A stretch of DNA of 21,875 nucleotides from CAZDYP01 sp964509505 (GCA_964509505.1 CAZDYP010000079.1:1-21875), one strand, 5' to 3'. Shown: positions 1 through 6,419, numbered from the stretch's first letter. The notes: generated by a model from the sequence alone, not told the origin. Numbers and translations: made by a program.

Positions 1-78
1 TTGAAACGCCGGAACGAATTGCAGCGCGCGGAAGTGACGAGCAGGGATACAACGGTTGTGTGGGTATTGGACTTGTGA
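1..78 (+). CDS. Possible 3' end of a plus-strand gene (left-truncated)
   Basis: The plus strand is open from base 1 to a TGA at 76-78, giving 25 residues that end in the hydrophobic, beta-strand-like TVVWVLDL. The next gene (VOC protein) runs towards it on the other strand and a stable hairpin lies between the two stops, as expected for convergent genes. The piece is too short to identify and could be chance. I infer a truncated gene from the context only. Confidence 0.25.
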   Translation: MKRRNELQRAEVTSRDTTVVWVLDL

Positions 79-119
79 GTAAGCATAAATCAACTGCTGA
101 TGTTAAGAAAAGGCACATC

Positions 120-156
120 GGTGCGGAGAGGCGTTAGAGAACGCCCCCTCCACACC
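120..156. terminator. Hairpin between convergent gene ends
   Basis: The outer stem pairs 120-128 with 148-156 (8 of 9 pairs). The inner stem GGCGTT/AACGCC (130-135 with 140-145) closes an AGAG loop. There is no T-tract on either side, so it is not a canonical intrinsic terminator. It sits between a possible plus-strand gene end at 78 and the minus-strand VOC stop at 184, and its right arm belongs to the dispersed repeat at 136-185. Confidence 0.45.
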
Positions 157-185
157 GCGCACGCTTTCTGGACATGAGCGAAATC
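136..185. repeat. Copy 1 of an about 50-bp dispersed intergenic repeat
   Basis: These 50 bases align without gaps to 18504-18553, with 39 of 50 positions identical by hand count. The best-conserved parts are GAGAACGCC near the left end and TTTCTG followed by CATGAGCGAA near the right end. The copies are 18 kb apart, both intergenic and both next to hairpins. The copy reaches the stop codon of the VOC gene. Confidence 0.6.
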
Positions 186-657
186 AACTGTGACTAGCAT
201 TATTGAGGACGACTGATTTGCCGCCCCATGTCTCGGGCGCGACATCAGCCACCGATTGAGTAAATGTCCACCGATGACCGCCCAGGTCTTCAACCGTATA
301 TTGACGTTCACCGAAGGGATAGGTTTCGGGCGGATGCAAAATGCGCGCACCATGCTGTTTGACATGCTCGTAGTGCCGAACCACATCTTCGACTCGCACC
401 ATGACCGAATGATCAATTTGCCCTACCTGATAGCGTTGGAATTCGACAGCTCCACGTGAATCGCCTCCCGTGCTGGCGATCCGGCCGACCACGATGATAG
501 ACGCCTCGCCCCAGCAGAGTTGAGAACGGTGGTTCCCAATGCGAAGTCTCTCCGAGAAACCAAACACCGTGCAGAGCCACTCGACCGCCGAGCCGACATC
601 GGCGTACACGAGCTCCGGAATAATGATGCCAGGTGGCATCGAGCGATTTTCCAACAT
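184..657 (-). CDS. VOC-superfamily (glyoxalase/bleomycin-resistance-like) protein
   Basis: A 157-residue protein with the vicinal-oxygen-chelate layout: an N-terminal PELVYADVGSAVEWLCTVFGF stretch (beta strand, then a helix ending in the typical FGF) and a second half with DHSVMVRVEDVVRHYEHVKQ and a C-terminal GGHRWTF strand. VOC enzymes are dimeric metal-dependent isomerases, dioxygenases or resistance proteins. No specific substrate can be read here. The ATG at 657 has AAGGAG five bases upstream, which fixes the start. That SD overlaps the stop of a gene remnant just upstream (667). A second, unrelated VOC gene lies at 1762-2223. Family is secure, function unknown. Confidence 0.85.
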   Translation of the reverse strand: MLENRSMPPGIIIPELVYADVGSAVEWLCTVFGFSERLRIGNHRSQLCWGEASIIVVGRIASTGGDSRGAVEFQRYQVGQIDHSVMVRVEDVVRHYEHVKQHGARILHPPETYPFGERQYTVEDLGGHRWTFTQSVADVAPETWGGKSVVLNNASHS

Positions 658-666
658 GTCAGCTCC

Positions 667-816
667 TTACTTCACAATGTGGAATTGAAGATGCGTTCGA
701 CCGTTAGGCAGTGCTACCACCTTCATTCTTTTCAGCTGAATCTGTTCAGTGAAGTCGGTGTCATGACGAAAGTCCCATACCGTCGGCGGTCTGCGTGAGG
801 ACACGACAAGCCGACC
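667..816 (-). pseudogene. 3' remnant of an unrecognised gene, cut by repeats
   Basis: The last about 50 codons of a minus-strand frame read like real protein, with a basic and aromatic stretch around VWDFRHDTDFTEQIQLKRMK followed by a strand-like VVALPNGRTHLQFHIVK, ending in TAA. The TAA overlaps the SD of the next gene, as in a coupled operon. Upstream the frame runs directly into the dispersed-repeat cluster at 823-1018, which has no coding character, so the 5' part seems lost. The left boundary given is approximate. I do not recognise the family. It could also be a chance open frame. Confidence 0.35.
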
Positions 817-822
817 TTCTTC

Positions 823-1018
823 AGCACAAAGCCACGAAGCGTTCACCCAGACACAAAGTCTTTGTGCCTTCGTGAAATCTTCGTGTCTTTGTGTTGAGAA
901 GTCGGTGTAACCGTGAGTAGCGTCAGCATTGTTCGTGGTGCAGCGCAAAACAATCTCCTGAAGGGGACTTTCTCCACACCACATGAAGGGGATTGCTTCA
1001 CTCCGCTCGCAATGACTG
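823..1018. repeat. Composite of two dispersed repeat types
   Basis: Bases 823-900 are built of CACAAAG/CTTTGTG and CACGAAG/CTTCGTG words in both orientations, including the palindrome CACAAAGTCTTTGTG. The word AGCACAAAGCCACGAAGC at 823-840 recurs inverted, with one change, at 5228-5245. Bases 979-1018 hold the 'ATTGCTTCACTCCGCTCGCA' type repeat, whose reverse strand translates to the HCERSEAI signature often seen as spurious ORFs in many genomes. A second weaker copy of that motif lies around 950-975. No gene is supported here. Confidence 0.6.
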
Positions 1019-1036
1019 CCCACATTGCCTCTGACG

Positions 1037-1555
1037 TTAGACCCACGGATGATTTGCCCACCATTTGAGCGCGTGGCGCATCGAGAGAATTTCGGCGGTG
1101 TGATAACAGTTATGCCCATAGATCGAAAGCACCGCTTGAGATACCAACCCGCCCCACGATGGATCGGTGCGCGTCCGAAATTCTTCATCGGTCAGCGATA
1201 AGATGGCTTGCGCGAAAGCCTTGTTGCCGTCGAGCGCGCGTTGCCGCGCCGCGCGCCAATTCGCTTCGGTGATTGCGCCGAGCGGGGGCCAGCCATTGCC
1301 CATCTCTTGCAAGCCCCAATCGCTCACGACGATGCGCTGCCCCAGCGCACCCAGTCGGGTCACTTCTTGCCAAAAGGCGATGTGGTTCACGATTGCCCAG
1401 ACGCTATTCAGGCGCTCGCCCGGCGACTGTGCTGCTTGCGCCGCCGTCAAGCCATCGGTCACAGTCACAAAAGGGGCAAAGGTGCCGCCCACATTGCTGT
1501 CTGGGTTCGAGAAATGATTTTCAATCACATACGCGAGATGTTCACGTTCAGACAT
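1037..1555 (-). CDS. DinB-family four-helix-bundle protein
   Basis: A 172-residue protein matching the DinB/YfiT layout: an N-terminal helix (HLAYVIENHF), a first histidine in VNHIAFWQE (His58), and the C-terminal metal pair in the helix IYGHNCYHTAEI (His148, His152). The spacing is that of the family's three-histidine metal site. Members include bacillithiol or mycothiol transferases and damage-inducible proteins, but the substrate cannot be told. The ATG at 1555 is preceded by GAGGAG at good spacing. It is the last clear gene of the small-gene string that begins at ftsK, about 30 bases after the HhH gene. No damage-response operator is visible upstream. Confidence 0.85.
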   Translation of the reverse strand: MSEREHLAYVIENHFSNPDSNVGGTFAPFVTVTDGLTAAQAAQSPGERLNSVWAIVNHIAFWQEVTRLGALGQRIVVSDWGLQEMGNGWPPLGAITEANWRAARQRALDGNKAFAQAILSLTDEEFRTRTDPSWGGLVSQAVLSIYGHNCYHTAEILSMRHALKWWANHPWV

Positions 1556-1583
1556 ACTTGCTCTCCTCTTTTGTGTGATAGCG

Positions 1584-1775
1584 TCATTGGCGAAACGAAA
1601 GTCTCTTTGTCTTGAGCGCGCGACGAAGTTGAGTCAGCGCGTTGGGCCCGATGCCATGCAGTTGCTTGATTTCCGCTTCGCTGAATTTGGACAACTGTTT
1701 CAGGTTTTGGATGCCCGCGTTGGCAAGCGCGCGTTGGGCGGGCGCAGCGAGTTTGGGCAAATCAGTTTGCGCCAT
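1584..1775 (-). CDS. Helix-hairpin-helix protein resembling RNA polymerase alpha C-terminal domain
   Basis: 63 residues from the ATG at 1775. The core NLKQLSKFSEAEIKQLHGIG followed by PNALTQLRRAL is a helix-hairpin-helix of the RpoA-CTD/RuvA type, where the GIGPxAL turn contacts the DNA backbone. It is a single domain with no linker or enzymatic part. The start overlaps the end of the preceding VOC gene by 14 bases, so the two are probably translationally coupled. An alternative in-frame start ten codons upstream would lengthen the overlap to 44 bases and is less likely. Free-standing proteins of this sort are usually annotated only as DNA-binding. The role is unknown. Confidence 0.75.
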   Translation of the reverse strand: MAQTDLPKLAAPAQRALANAGIQNLKQLSKFSEAEIKQLHGIGPNALTQLRRALKTKRLSFRQ

Positions 1776-2223
1776 CGTACGCTCGCTGTAACCCTGCCAC
1801 CTCAATCTTTTTCATTTGCAGCATCGCCTGCATGACCCGCTGCGCTTTGACAGGATCGGGATCGCCCATCAACTCACCTAAGGCTTTCGGGATGAGCTGC
1901 CACGACAACCCAAACTTATCCTTCAGCCAACCGCACATGCTCTCCTCCCCGCCATCCGCAGTGAGTTTCGCCCACAACTCATCCACTTCGGTTTGGTCTT
2001 CGCAGTTGACGAACATTGAAACGGCTTCGTTGAATTTGAATTGCGGACCGGCATTCAAGCCGATGAATGGCTGCCCGTCTAATTCAAACGATACCGTGAA
2101 GACCTTGCCATCGGGACCGCGCGTGACGCTTCCAACTTTTGAATTTTTGAAGAGGGAGACGTAAAAATTCATCGCCTCTTCTGCTTGCGTGTCGAACCAC
2201 AAGAATGGGGTGATTTTTTGCAC
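1762..2223 (-). CDS. PhnB-like VOC protein (3-demethylubiquinone-9 3-methyltransferase-like family)
   Basis: 153 residues opening with MQKITPFLWFDTQAEEAMNF then YVSLFKNSKV, the hallmark N-terminus of the PhnB-like VOC family. It continues with a VSMFVNCEDQTEVDELWAKL helix and the conserved CGWLKDKFGLSWQ segment, then a helix with DPDPVKAQRVMQAMLQMKKI. The family name in databases refers to an ubiquinone methyltransferase, but most members are uncharacterised VOC proteins and no methyltransferase fold is present. The start is a GTG at 2223 with AGGA about nine bases upstream. It precedes and overlaps the helix-hairpin-helix gene. Confidence 0.88.
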   Translation of the reverse strand: MQKITPFLWFDTQAEEAMNFYVSLFKNSKVGSVTRGPDGKVFTVSFELDGQPFIGLNAGPQFKFNEAVSMFVNCEDQTEVDELWAKLTADGGEESMCGWLKDKFGLSWQLIPKALGELMGDPDPVKAQRVMQAMLQMKKIEVAGLQRAYDGAN

Positions 2224-2250
2224 GATATTTTTCCTTTCTACTGTCTGCGT

Positions 2251-2415
2251 CTAATGCGCCCCACGCAATCGCTCAATTTCATTCAAATGGTCGTTGCGAT
2301 GCAGTGCGCGCTTAAAACGAAAATGGGTTGAACTCGCTTCGATCTGCGCGACGAACTCGGCGGTGAGGGATTCCAGTTTGGCGTCAACTGCGCTGTGGCG
2401 TTTTCTGCTATGCAA
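2251..2415 (-). CDS. Small 54-residue ORF with TTG start (possible gene or remnant)
   Basis: Between the gene ending at 2427 and the VOC start at 2223 one frame reads 54 residues from a TTG at 2415 to TAG at 2251. It has a coding-like composition: a helical KLESLTAEFVAQIEASS followed by HFRFKRALHRNDHLNEIERL. There is no ATG or clear SD, and the frame extends upstream only inside the neighbouring gene. It could be a real small helical protein or the 3' end of a decayed one. The RNDHL stretch is reminiscent of some DinB-like C-termini, but I cannot assign it. Confidence 0.35.
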   Translation of the reverse strand: MHSRKRHSAVDAKLESLTAEFVAQIEASSTHFRFKRALHRNDHLNEIERLRGAH

Positions 2416-2426
2416 CGAAATGTCAG

Positions 2427-2690
2427 CTAATTCTCCGACACGCCCAACCAGAAGTGATTGGGCAGAATGGTGCGTGCTTGCTTGAGCGTGATGGCTTCAG
2501 GCGATTTGCCTTGTTTCAAGGCTGGCACTTTCACGACCACTTCCGCTTGCTTCTCCTCAAACATGCGCGGATGAGCAAAGCACACGTTCGGCGTTGCGCC
2601 ATATTTGCTTTGATAATGTTTGGCGGCGCGCTCGATCTTCTCCGTCAGTGGCCGTGGCGCGTCGTCAAACCACAGCATCCCGACTTTCAT
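2427..2690 (-). CDS. Small conserved-looking protein of unknown function
   Basis: 87 residues starting MKVGMLWFDDAPRPLTEKIE and containing AAKHYQSKYGATPNVCFAHP. A perfect AGGAGG six bases upstream decides for the ATG at 2690 rather than one eight codons earlier. The start lies 26 bases inside the preceding membrane-protein gene, so translation is probably coupled. The pattern of an MLWFDD start, a KYG turn and a CFAHP strand suggests a compact alpha/beta fold. I recall similar short hypothetical proteins in Chloroflexota, but no function is known to me. No signal peptide or membrane segment is present. Confidence 0.7.
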   Translation of the reverse strand: MKVGMLWFDDAPRPLTEKIERAAKHYQSKYGATPNVCFAHPRMFEEKQAEVVVKVPALKQGKSPEAITLKQARTILPNHFWLGVSEN

Positions 2691-3075
2691 CTTCGACCTC
2701 CTCTTGCCCCACAATTTTGAATTCGCGCGCGGGACGCATGACCGGCGTCGTGTTGGGCGTCAATTGCGCGTAACCGTGCAGCACGCCCGCAGGATAAGCG
2801 GCGGATGGTTGCTGCGGTTGCACGACGATGATTTGCGGTTGCTCTTGACGCGGCGGCGCAGCGGCGCGCGTAAACCCATCGTTGGGATACAAGCGATTCT
2901 GTCGCAAGACCAACCAGATGATGAGACCACACAACGGCATGCTCATCAGCAATCCGAAGAACACACCGATGATGAGCGCGAGCGCTTGGTTGCTTAAGCG
3001 GTCCGCAATCAACACGGCGAGCGTCACCGCAAACGCGACGACGCCTAGACCAATCATTTTGTTTACATTGTTCAT
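2665..3075 (-). CDS. Small membrane protein with two TM helices and a Pro/Gln-rich tail
   Basis: 136 residues. Two hydrophobic helices are visible at about 5-27 (MIGLGVVAFAVTLAVLIADR) and 30-57 (ALALIIGVFFGLLMSMPLCG and on to IIWLVL). A soluble tail of about 75 residues follows, with a strand of repeated hydrophobics (QIIVVQPQQP) and an acidic end. The ATG at 3075 has GAGGTG upstream. It starts eight bases after the stop of the preceding gene and overlaps the next by 26 bases. The tail probably lies in the cytoplasm and might mediate protein contacts. Function unknown. Confidence 0.7.
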   Translation of the reverse strand: MNNVNKMIGLGVVAFAVTLAVLIADRLSNQALALIIGVFFGLLMSMPLCGLIIWLVLRQNRLYPNDGFTRAAAPPRQEQPQIIVVQPQQPSAAYPAGVLHGYAQLTPNTTPVMRPAREFKIVGQEEVEDESRDAVV

Positions 3076-3083
3076 CGTTCACC

Positions 3084-3398
3084 TCACGCATTCGCTTCGG
3101 CGGCGACGCCATCCGTCAACTCTTCCCAATAACGCGGCGCGCGTTGCGTCACCTCCATCGCGCCATAGTTGGCAGTGCGGCGTTCGATGGGCAGCGCTTG
3201 TGGGGTTGGCGCAGGGTGCGCAATGCCAAATGCAATCGCCACCGCGCGCAATGCGTCATTGTAACCCGCGCGATAAGCTTGCAACTCAGGCGTGTCGCCC
3301 GCGAGCGACGCCAACCGCGTCGTTGTATCGAGGCTCGTTTGGTTAATGGCTAACAGTGTATGCTTGATGTCTTGCTGAAACCATACATCGAGACTCAT
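3084..3398 (-). CDS. Small hypothetical protein in the ftsK-linked cluster
   Basis: 104 residues beginning MSLDVWFQQDIKHTLLAINQ. A helical N-terminal half includes QAYRAGYNDALRAVAIAFGI, followed by a Pro-rich, probably flexible C-terminal third. The ATG at 3398 is preceded by GAGGGG. No catalytic motif, membrane segment or signal peptide is visible. The short distance (8 bases) to the two-TM protein downstream suggests joint expression, and its small soluble helical nature would suit an adaptor. That is a guess. I do not recognise a named family. Confidence 0.65.
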   Translation of the reverse strand: MSLDVWFQQDIKHTLLAINQTSLDTTTRLASLAGDTPELQAYRAGYNDALRAVAIAFGIAHPAPTPQALPIERRTANYGAMEVTQRAPRYWEELTDGVAAEANA

Positions 3399-3471
3399 TC
3401 GTTCAACCCCTCGATTGAAAAATCGTTCATGCTTCAGGCCGATAGGGCATTTCTTCGCAACAAATTCCGGT

Positions 3472-3831
3472 TCAACGACTCAATTGATAAGCATCCTTGA
3501 GCCAGCCGCAAAGGTCTGCGTCTATATCCGCATCGCTGGCTACTCTGATTTGGTGCTGAAAACGATTCGTTGCGAGCTGCGCCGTTTTGAGAATGCGTGG
3601 ATGGTGAATAAGGTAAAACGTCTTGATGTGTAGGAGCAGATGATTCTTTCTCACCTCGACCCCCACCAGCGCCGAGCGATTGACGAGCGCAATCAAATTC
3701 TTCTGCGCCTCTTCACGCACGACGCCGAAGCCCCGCACGGTTTTCACCAACTGCCGATACAAACGCGGCACAGCTGCATCCGTGTCGGCAAAATAATTTT
3801 GGATGGGACGCTTGCGCGTCAACGTAGCCAT
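3472..3831 (-). CDS. DUF5655-type protein
   Basis: 119 residues. The N-terminal half PRLYRQLVKTVRGFGVVREE and the strands ALVNRSALVGVEVRKNHLLL match the architecture of DUF5655, with its 'KTFYLIHHPRILKTAQLATN' segment and a C-terminal DADLCGWLKDAYQLS helix. This domain often stands alone or at the end of DUF4287 proteins and has no established activity. The ATG at 3831 has AAAGGA about nine bases upstream and begins three bases after the stop of the small gene before it, indicating an operon. Some 73 bases without a gene separate it from the next ORF. Confidence 0.75.
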   Translation of the reverse strand: MATLTRKRPIQNYFADTDAAVPRLYRQLVKTVRGFGVVREEAQKNLIALVNRSALVGVEVRKNHLLLHIKTFYLIHHPRILKTAQLATNRFQHQIRVASDADIDADLCGWLKDAYQLSR

Positions 3832-3834
3832 GAA

Positions 3835-4053
3835 TCATGTTCCTTTAGAGTTTAGATGGTTCTCCGCGTGGTAATCTATCGCCAAAAACGCTAGCTCGAT
3901 CTGCCACTTTTGCATGTCGGGTTCGACAGCTGGCTTGGTGAGATAAAACTCAAGCCGTGCGCCCCATGTTTGCCCAGCGGCAGACTTCTGCCACACGCTG
4001 CCATTCTGCTCGCCCCATGCTATAAGTTTCAAGCGCTCACAGGGTTCGACCAC
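3835..4053 (-). CDS. Small hypothetical protein overlapping the ftsK-like gene
   Basis: 72 residues from a GTG at 4053, or 65 from an in-frame TTG at 4032. The coding-like core is LKLIAWGEQNGSVWQKSAAG followed by QTWGARLEFYLTKPAV and WQIELAFLAIDYHAENHL. The ORF overlaps the end of the ftsK-like gene by 25 bases and stops three bases before the DUF5655 start. This tight packing, plus a sensible alternation of strands and helices, supports a real gene. It has no membrane segment, and I know of no family for it. Confidence 0.5.
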   Translation of the reverse strand: MVEPCERLKLIAWGEQNGSVWQKSAAGQTWGARLEFYLTKPAVEPDMQKWQIELAFLAIDYHAENHLNSKGT

Positions 4054-5075
4054 AACCGTCCCGTCACGGGGCGAAGCGCATTCGTGAAAGCTTGTGCTTC
4101 ATCACGCGACGCCCAAGCGGCTTGAAAGCGAATCGCCTGTCCTTCTGCCACGAGCACGAAGTCACCGTTGCCGTTCAACTTCTCCGCGCCCGTGCCACCG
4201 ATGCCGGCAGCCGTGCGCGCATCTTCGGGACTGGCGACACGACCGATGAGACGCGTGGGGAAGTTGCTCTTCAACAAACTGCTCAACACTTTGCTGCTCG
4301 GTTTTTGTGTGGCAGCGATGACGTGGAAGCCTGCTTCGCGTCCGCGTTGCGCGAGGCGGGTCAGTGGGTCTTCGACGAAGTTGCCATAGGTTTGCAACAA
4401 GTCGGCGAGCTCGTCAATGACCACGACGACGCGCGGACGATGCTCGCCATTCTGATCGCGCTTCTCCATCTGCGCCGCCAAATTGTTCAGCCACTCGATT
4501 GCCGTCTCGCCTTTCGTGATGATGGGCGTTAGCAAATGCGGCAAGCCATTCAACGACTCGAAGCTGCGCCCTTTTGGGTCAATCAAGACGAAACGCAAAT
4601 CGCTGGTGCGGTTGTAGCGCGCGAGCGACAACAAGATATTTCGCATTAGCGCCGTCTTGCCCGACCCTGTCGTGCCTGCGACGAGGATGTGCGCGATGGA
4701 TGGACTTGACAAACGCAATAGCAACGGCGCACCGCTCATATCTTGACCAAGCACAGCAGTGGCGGGCGGCACTTGCTTGAGGGTTTGACACAGCTTGGTC
4801 AATGTCACCATTTCGGCGTCGTCACGCGGCATCTCGACGCGCACCATGCCGCCGTCACGCAAGACACGCACCGACGCTGCGCCCAACGCCAGCGCAATCT
4901 CTTCTGCCAACCCCACGAGCTTGTTCAGCTTCACATTCGGCGCGACGTTGAGGTTGAAGCGTACCAGACGCGGCGTGACGACGCCGCCCGCCACCTGTGC
5001 GGGCAGTTTGTGGTGCGCCAAGACCAGCTCGATGCGATCCGCTTGTTGATTGAGTTTCGTCGTCCTGATCCCCAT
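4029..5075 (-). CDS. Soluble FtsK/SpoIIIE-type DNA translocase ATPase
   Basis: 348 residues from the ATG at 5075. Residues about 33-95 form an FtsK-alpha-like domain. The RecA-like motor follows with Walker A AGTTGSGKT (133-141), LIDPKG (164-169), Walker B VVVVIDELADLL (216-227, Asp221/Glu222), and the FtsK signature RGREAGFHVIAATQKPS (244-260). There are no N-terminal TM helices and no gamma (KOPS-reading) domain, so it is less than half the size of a chromosomal FtsK. Family members pump double-stranded DNA as hexamers. This compact form may be an accessory or element-linked motor. The frame is open 48 codons further upstream, but that part covers the promoter and has no protein character. 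Confidence 0.85.
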   Translation of the reverse strand: MGIRTTKLNQQADRIELVLAHHKLPAQVAGGVVTPRLVRFNLNVAPNVKLNKLVGLAEEIALALGAASVRVLRDGGMVRVEMPRDDAEMVTLTKLCQTLKQVPPATAVLGQDMSGAPLLLRLSSPSIAHILVAGTTGSGKTALMRNILLSLARYNRTSDLRFVLIDPKGRSFESLNGLPHLLTPIITKGETAIEWLNNLAAQMEKRDQNGEHRPRVVVVIDELADLLQTYGNFVEDPLTRLAQRGREAGFHVIAATQKPSSKVLSSLLKSNFPTRLIGRVASPEDARTAAGIGGTGAEKLNGNGDFVLVAEGQAIRFQAAWASRDEAQAFTNALRPVTGRLWSNPVSA

Positions 5076-5092
5076 AGAACATCCGTGCTGAT

Positions 5093-5122
5093 AGTATATG
5101 CGCGTTTGGGAAACCCTGTCAA
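5093..5122 (-). promoter_or_regulatory. Sigma70-type promoter of the ftsK-like gene
   Basis: On the minus strand a consensus TTGACA (5117-5122) is followed after 18 bases by TATACT (5093-5098). The expected transcription start is near 5086, only about ten bases before the ATG at 5075. The gene has no visible Shine-Dalgarno sequence, so its mRNA would have an almost absent leader. Confidence 0.75.
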
Positions 5123-5146
5123 GAGTTTTGGGAAAAGTTTGGGAAA
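5105..5146. promoter_or_regulatory. Three helically phased TTTGGGAAA sites over the ftsK-like promoter (putative operator)
   Basis: Identical 9-mers TTTGGGAAA start at 5105, 5127 and 5138. The spacings are 22 and 11 bp, whole turns of B-DNA, so all three face the same side. The first lies in the spacer between -10 and -35 and the other two lie upstream of -35. This is the arrangement of a cooperative repressor or autoregulated operator. The binding protein is unknown. Confidence 0.6.
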
Positions 5147-5226
5147 AGATTTTTTGTGAGGGGACCGATTTGTGACAGAGAATGCCACAGGAGGGAGGGG
5201 TAATTAGTAAGAAGCGCACGAAGAAA

Positions 5227-5247
5227 AGCTTTGTGGCTTTGTGCTTT
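5227..5247. repeat. Dispersed CACAAAG-type repeat fragment
   Basis: The word AGCTTTGTGGCTTTGTGCTT is the inverse of the motif at 823-840, with one difference in 18 bases. It lies in the 126-base gap between the ftsK-like ORF region and the E1-beta stop. The rest of that gap holds only a weak hairpin near 5261-5274. Confidence 0.5.
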
Positions 5248-5345
5248 CTTGGCGCCTAAGTCCTCTTTAGAGGATTGTATTGAATATGATGAGTCTTATC
5301 CGTCAAAACAAACGGCTTACCGGTTCAGCACGGCGAGCCCTGAAA

Positions 5346-6329
5346 TTAGTAACGCGCCAATCTTCTTATCGCCGCCACGATCTTTTGCGTATCGGGCAGC
5401 AGCCAATTCTCCTGTTCTGGGTTGTGCGGCATGCCTGGCACGTCGGGCGACGTTACGCGCAGCACGGGACCGTCGAGATACTCGAACGCTTCCTCGTTGA
5501 TAATGGCGGCGATCTCGCCTGTGAAGCTGTATGAGCGTGTGTCTTCGGTGACGGCGAGACATTTGCCTGTTTTCTTCACTGAAGCGACGATAGTTTCTTT
5601 GTCGAGCGGCGCGATGGTGCGTATGTCAACGACCTCGACACTCACACCATCTTGCGCGAGTTGTTGCGCCGCTTCGAGACAGTAGTGCAACATCAAGCCA
5701 TAACTCACGACGGTCAGGTCGTCGCCCGCACGTGCGACGCGCGCCTTGCCGATTGGCACAGTGTATGCGCCGTCAGGCACCTCGTCTTTGATGAGACGAT
5801 AGCCTTTCTTATGCTCAAAGAAGATCACGGGGTCTGGATCGCGAATCGCGGCGATGAGCAAGCCCTTCGCATCATACGCCGTCGCGGGAATCACGACCTT
5901 TAGACCGGGGCGATGCGCGTAGAGTATCTCGACCGATTGCGAGTGCCAGATCGCGCCATGCACACCCGCGCCATAGGGCGCACGCACGACGAGCGGACAC
6001 GAAAATTCGCCCGCCGTGCGCCAACGGATGTTCGCCGCTTCGTTCACGATTTGGTCGAAGCCGGGCAACGAGTATTCGGCGAACTGCATCTCGGCGATAG
6101 GACGCAAGCCGCGCAGCGCCGCGCCAATCGCCACGCCCGCAATGCCAATCTCGTTCAAAGGCGTATCCACCACGCGCGTCGCGCCATACTTTTTTTGTAA
6201 GCCGTCGGTCGCCAAAAAGACGCCGCCCTTCGCGCCGACATCTTCACCCAGCACAAACACGCGCGGGTCACGCGCCAGCTCCACGTCCAGCGCGTCACGA
6301 ATCGCTTCGATCATGGTTTTGATGGGCAT
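5346..6329 (-). CDS. 2-oxoacid (branched-chain type) dehydrogenase E1 component, beta subunit
   Basis: 327 residues from the ATG at 6329. It has the E1-beta landmarks: VFVLGEDVGAKGGVF (24-38), DTPLNEIGIAGVAIGAAL (55-72) whose Glu60 activates the thiamine ring, MQFAEYSLPGFDQIVNEAAN (81-100), RAPYGAGVHGAIWHSQSVE (116-134), and the C-terminal transketolase-C domain ending SPDVPGMPHNPEQE. With E1-alpha upstream it forms the alpha2beta2 thiamine-diphosphate enzyme that decarboxylates 2-oxoacids and passes the acyl group to lipoyl-E2. The 30 codons upstream of this ATG translate the intergenic repeat and are not part of the protein. Pyruvate instead of branched-chain acids cannot be excluded. Confidence 0.9.
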   Translation of the reverse strand: MPIKTMIEAIRDALDVELARDPRVFVLGEDVGAKGGVFLATDGLQKKYGATRVVDTPLNEIGIAGVAIGAALRGLRPIAEMQFAEYSLPGFDQIVNEAANIRWRTAGEFSCPLVVRAPYGAGVHGAIWHSQSVEILYAHRPGLKVVIPATAYDAKGLLIAAIRDPDPVIFFEHKKGYRLIKDEVPDGAYTVPIGKARVARAGDDLTVVSYGLMLHYCLEAAQQLAQDGVSVEVVDIRTIAPLDKETIVASVKKTGKCLAVTEDTRSYSFTGEIAAIINEEAFEYLDGPVLRVTSPDVPGMPHNPEQENWLLPDTQKIVAAIRRLARY

Positions 6330-6336
6330 AATGTTC

Positions 6337-6405
6337 CTGTTCCAGTTGGGAGTTAGGAGTCGGAGTTGGAGGTTGGAGCTGAGAGTTCGCAACCTTGAAC
6401 TCCAA
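6337..6405. repeat. Low-complexity GTTGGAG-type repeat in the E1 spacer
   Basis: The 90-base spacer between the E1-alpha stop and E1-beta start is mostly quasi-periodic six- to eight-base words on the theme AGTTGG/AGTTAGG/AGGTTGG, followed by the inverse CTCCAACTCACACTC. It is not coding. Such simple repeats are scattered in this window's spacers. Confidence 0.5.
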
Positions 6406-6419
6406 CTCACACTCGCCAC

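Noticed and set aside
667..1188. 173-codon minus-strand frame as a complete gene
   Set aside because: Its middle is translated dispersed repeat (HCERSEAI and HKDTKI-like words) and its start lies inside dinB. Only the last about 50 codons look protein-derived.
5261..5274. Small TCCTCT/AGAGGA hairpin after E1-beta
   Set aside because: Only six pairs with a two-base loop and no T-run. Too weak to call a terminator.
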